A stretch of DNA of 64,000 bases, taken from contig NZ_JAFCKT010000008.1 in assembly GCF_018129985.1 (NCBI RefSeq), positions 124,001-188,000 of the forward strand, given 5' to 3'. Positions within the stretch are counted from its first letter, which is position 1; each line of letters begins with the position of its first letter. The translations under genes were made by a program, and so were the position numbers. Below the pieces are notes generated by a model. It saw nothing but the letters and a program-made list of their open reading frames with translations, was not told where the DNA came from and searched no databases. This document shows positions 63,472 to 64,000 of this stretch, piece after piece. Origin of the DNA: Bradyrhizobium sp. SZCCT0148. Lineage in GTDB: Bacteria; Pseudomonadota; Alphaproteobacteria; Rhizobiales; Xanthobacteraceae.

Positions 63472-64000
63472 ATGACCCGTTTTGATAAGTTCTTTGGACT
63501 GAAGGCGATAACTCTCTCCGCCGCGCTGTCGATGACGGCGGGCCTGGCTTTGGCCGGTGACAACAACGTCTCCACAGGCCAGATCCTGGATGCACTGAAG
63601 CCGAAGCCGGCGACCCGCGGCCTGTCCGTCGGTCCGCAGGCCGATCCGTCGGTGCAGGCCAAGGAATCGACATTCCTCAACACCGTGCGCAACCGGTCGA
63701 CCCGCTCGCTCTCGACCGGTGAGCGCGAGCAGATTGCCGAGCTCGCCGCGACCAAGCCGAAGATCGATCTGGAGATCCAGTTCGATTACAACTCGGCCGA
63801 TATCGCCAAGACCTCGGTGCCCGCGGTGCAGGCCCTCGGCAAGGCGCTGTCCGATCCGGCGCTCAAGGGCTCGACCTTCGTCGTCGCCGGCCACACCGAC
63901 GCGACCGGCGGCGAAGAGTACAATCAGGGTCTCTCCGAGCGCCGCGCCGACACCATCAAGAAGTACCTGGTGCAGAACTACGGCCTCAACGGCACCGATC
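63472..64000 (+). CDS. OmpA-family protein, N-terminal part (3' end outside window)
   Basis: The frame runs off the right edge after 176 codons. A Sec signal (about 1-28, GLALAGDN) is followed by a linker and the OmpA C-terminal peptidoglycan-binding fold: IQFDYNSADIAKTSVPAVQA, VVAGHTDATGGEEYNQGLSE and RRADTIKKYLV. The conserved NGxxDxxGxxxYNxxLSxRRA pattern is present as GHTDATGG...YNQGLSERRA. It anchors the outer membrane to peptidoglycan. Confidence 0.9.
   Translation, partial: MTRFDKFFGLKAITLSAALSMTAGLALAGDNNVSTGQILDALKPKPATRGLSVGPQADPSVQAKESTFLNTVRNRSTRSLSTGEREQIAELAATKPKIDLEIQFDYNSADIAKTSVPAVQALGKALSDPALKGSTFVVAGHTDATGGEEYNQGLSERRADTIKKYLVQNYGLNGTD

Overview
This 64-kb, high-GC window looks like ordinary chromosome of an alphaproteobacterium of the Bradyrhizobium/Nitrobacteraceae type. 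The call rests on gene families and arrangement: isocitrate lyase divergent from a ScfR/RamB-type regulator, a rhizobial glpRDSTPQUV glycerol-uptake cluster, DUF4170/DUF6111/DUF1285/DUF2160 proteins, and many intergenic palindromic mosaic elements of the kind common in bradyrhizobial genomes. I saw no rRNA, tRNA, CRISPR array, insertion sequence, phage gene or integrase. Genes are densely packed, often with 1- to 4-base (ATGA/TGATG) start-stop overlaps.

Layout. 0-6 kb: end of a HAD hydrolase, a small acidic-tailed DUF2158-like protein, a two-CXXCH c-type cytochrome-like protein, then an osmoregulated periplasmic glucan unit (Tat-exported OpgD/OpgG-type protein, MdoH glucosyltransferase, and a single-pass coiled-coil protein). 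6-10 kb: a leftward, overlapping set of DUF1285, CoA-pyrophosphatase NUDIX, DUF6111, CCA/poly(A) nucleotidyltransferase and TauE/SafE exporter. 10-17 kb: a rightward MoxR ATPase / DUF58 / BatA-DUF4159 / large membrane protein module. 17-20 kb: a DUF2946 protein and a TonB-dependent receptor behind a strong Zur-box-like palindrome. 20-25 kb: GNAT, a GT2 plus polytopic membrane protein pair, NUDIX, metallophosphoesterase and an unknown membrane protein.

25-29 kb: DUF4170 and aceA leftward, with the divergent acetate/short-chain acyl regulator gene rightward across an AT-rich regulatory region full of repeats. 28-36 kb: small exported proteins, an HExxH protein, a histone-like Lys/Ala-rich protein, TPR protein, HtpX, MltB-type transglycosylase, DUF1993 and an Old Yellow Enzyme. 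36-45 kb: the leftward glycerol catabolism cluster (glpR, glpD, two ATPases, two permeases, DUF2160, binding protein) closed by a strong terminator. 45-54 kb: HAD phosphatase, tandem duplicated NTF2-like genes, and a fatty-acid beta-oxidation operon (FadE-like, thiolase, FadJ-like, thioesterase). 53-64 kb: flavin reductase, an RND efflux set (adaptor, pump, TetR), an MFS carrier, DUF2809, a YcaQ-like DNA glycosylase, a Met-rich exported peptide and the start of an OmpA-family gene.

Most striking observation: the two glycerol-transporter ATPases carry complementary defects. GlpS keeps LSGGQ but has lost the H-loop histidine; GlpT keeps the histidine but its signature is LTADA. A GlpS-GlpT heterodimer would have one canonical and one degenerate ATP site, an arrangement well known in asymmetric ABC exporters but unusual in a sugar-type importer. 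Next come the Zur-like operator before the DUF2946/TonB receptor pair, the repeat-rich aceA-scfR intergenic region, and the palindromic mosaic elements, one of which lies inside an operon.
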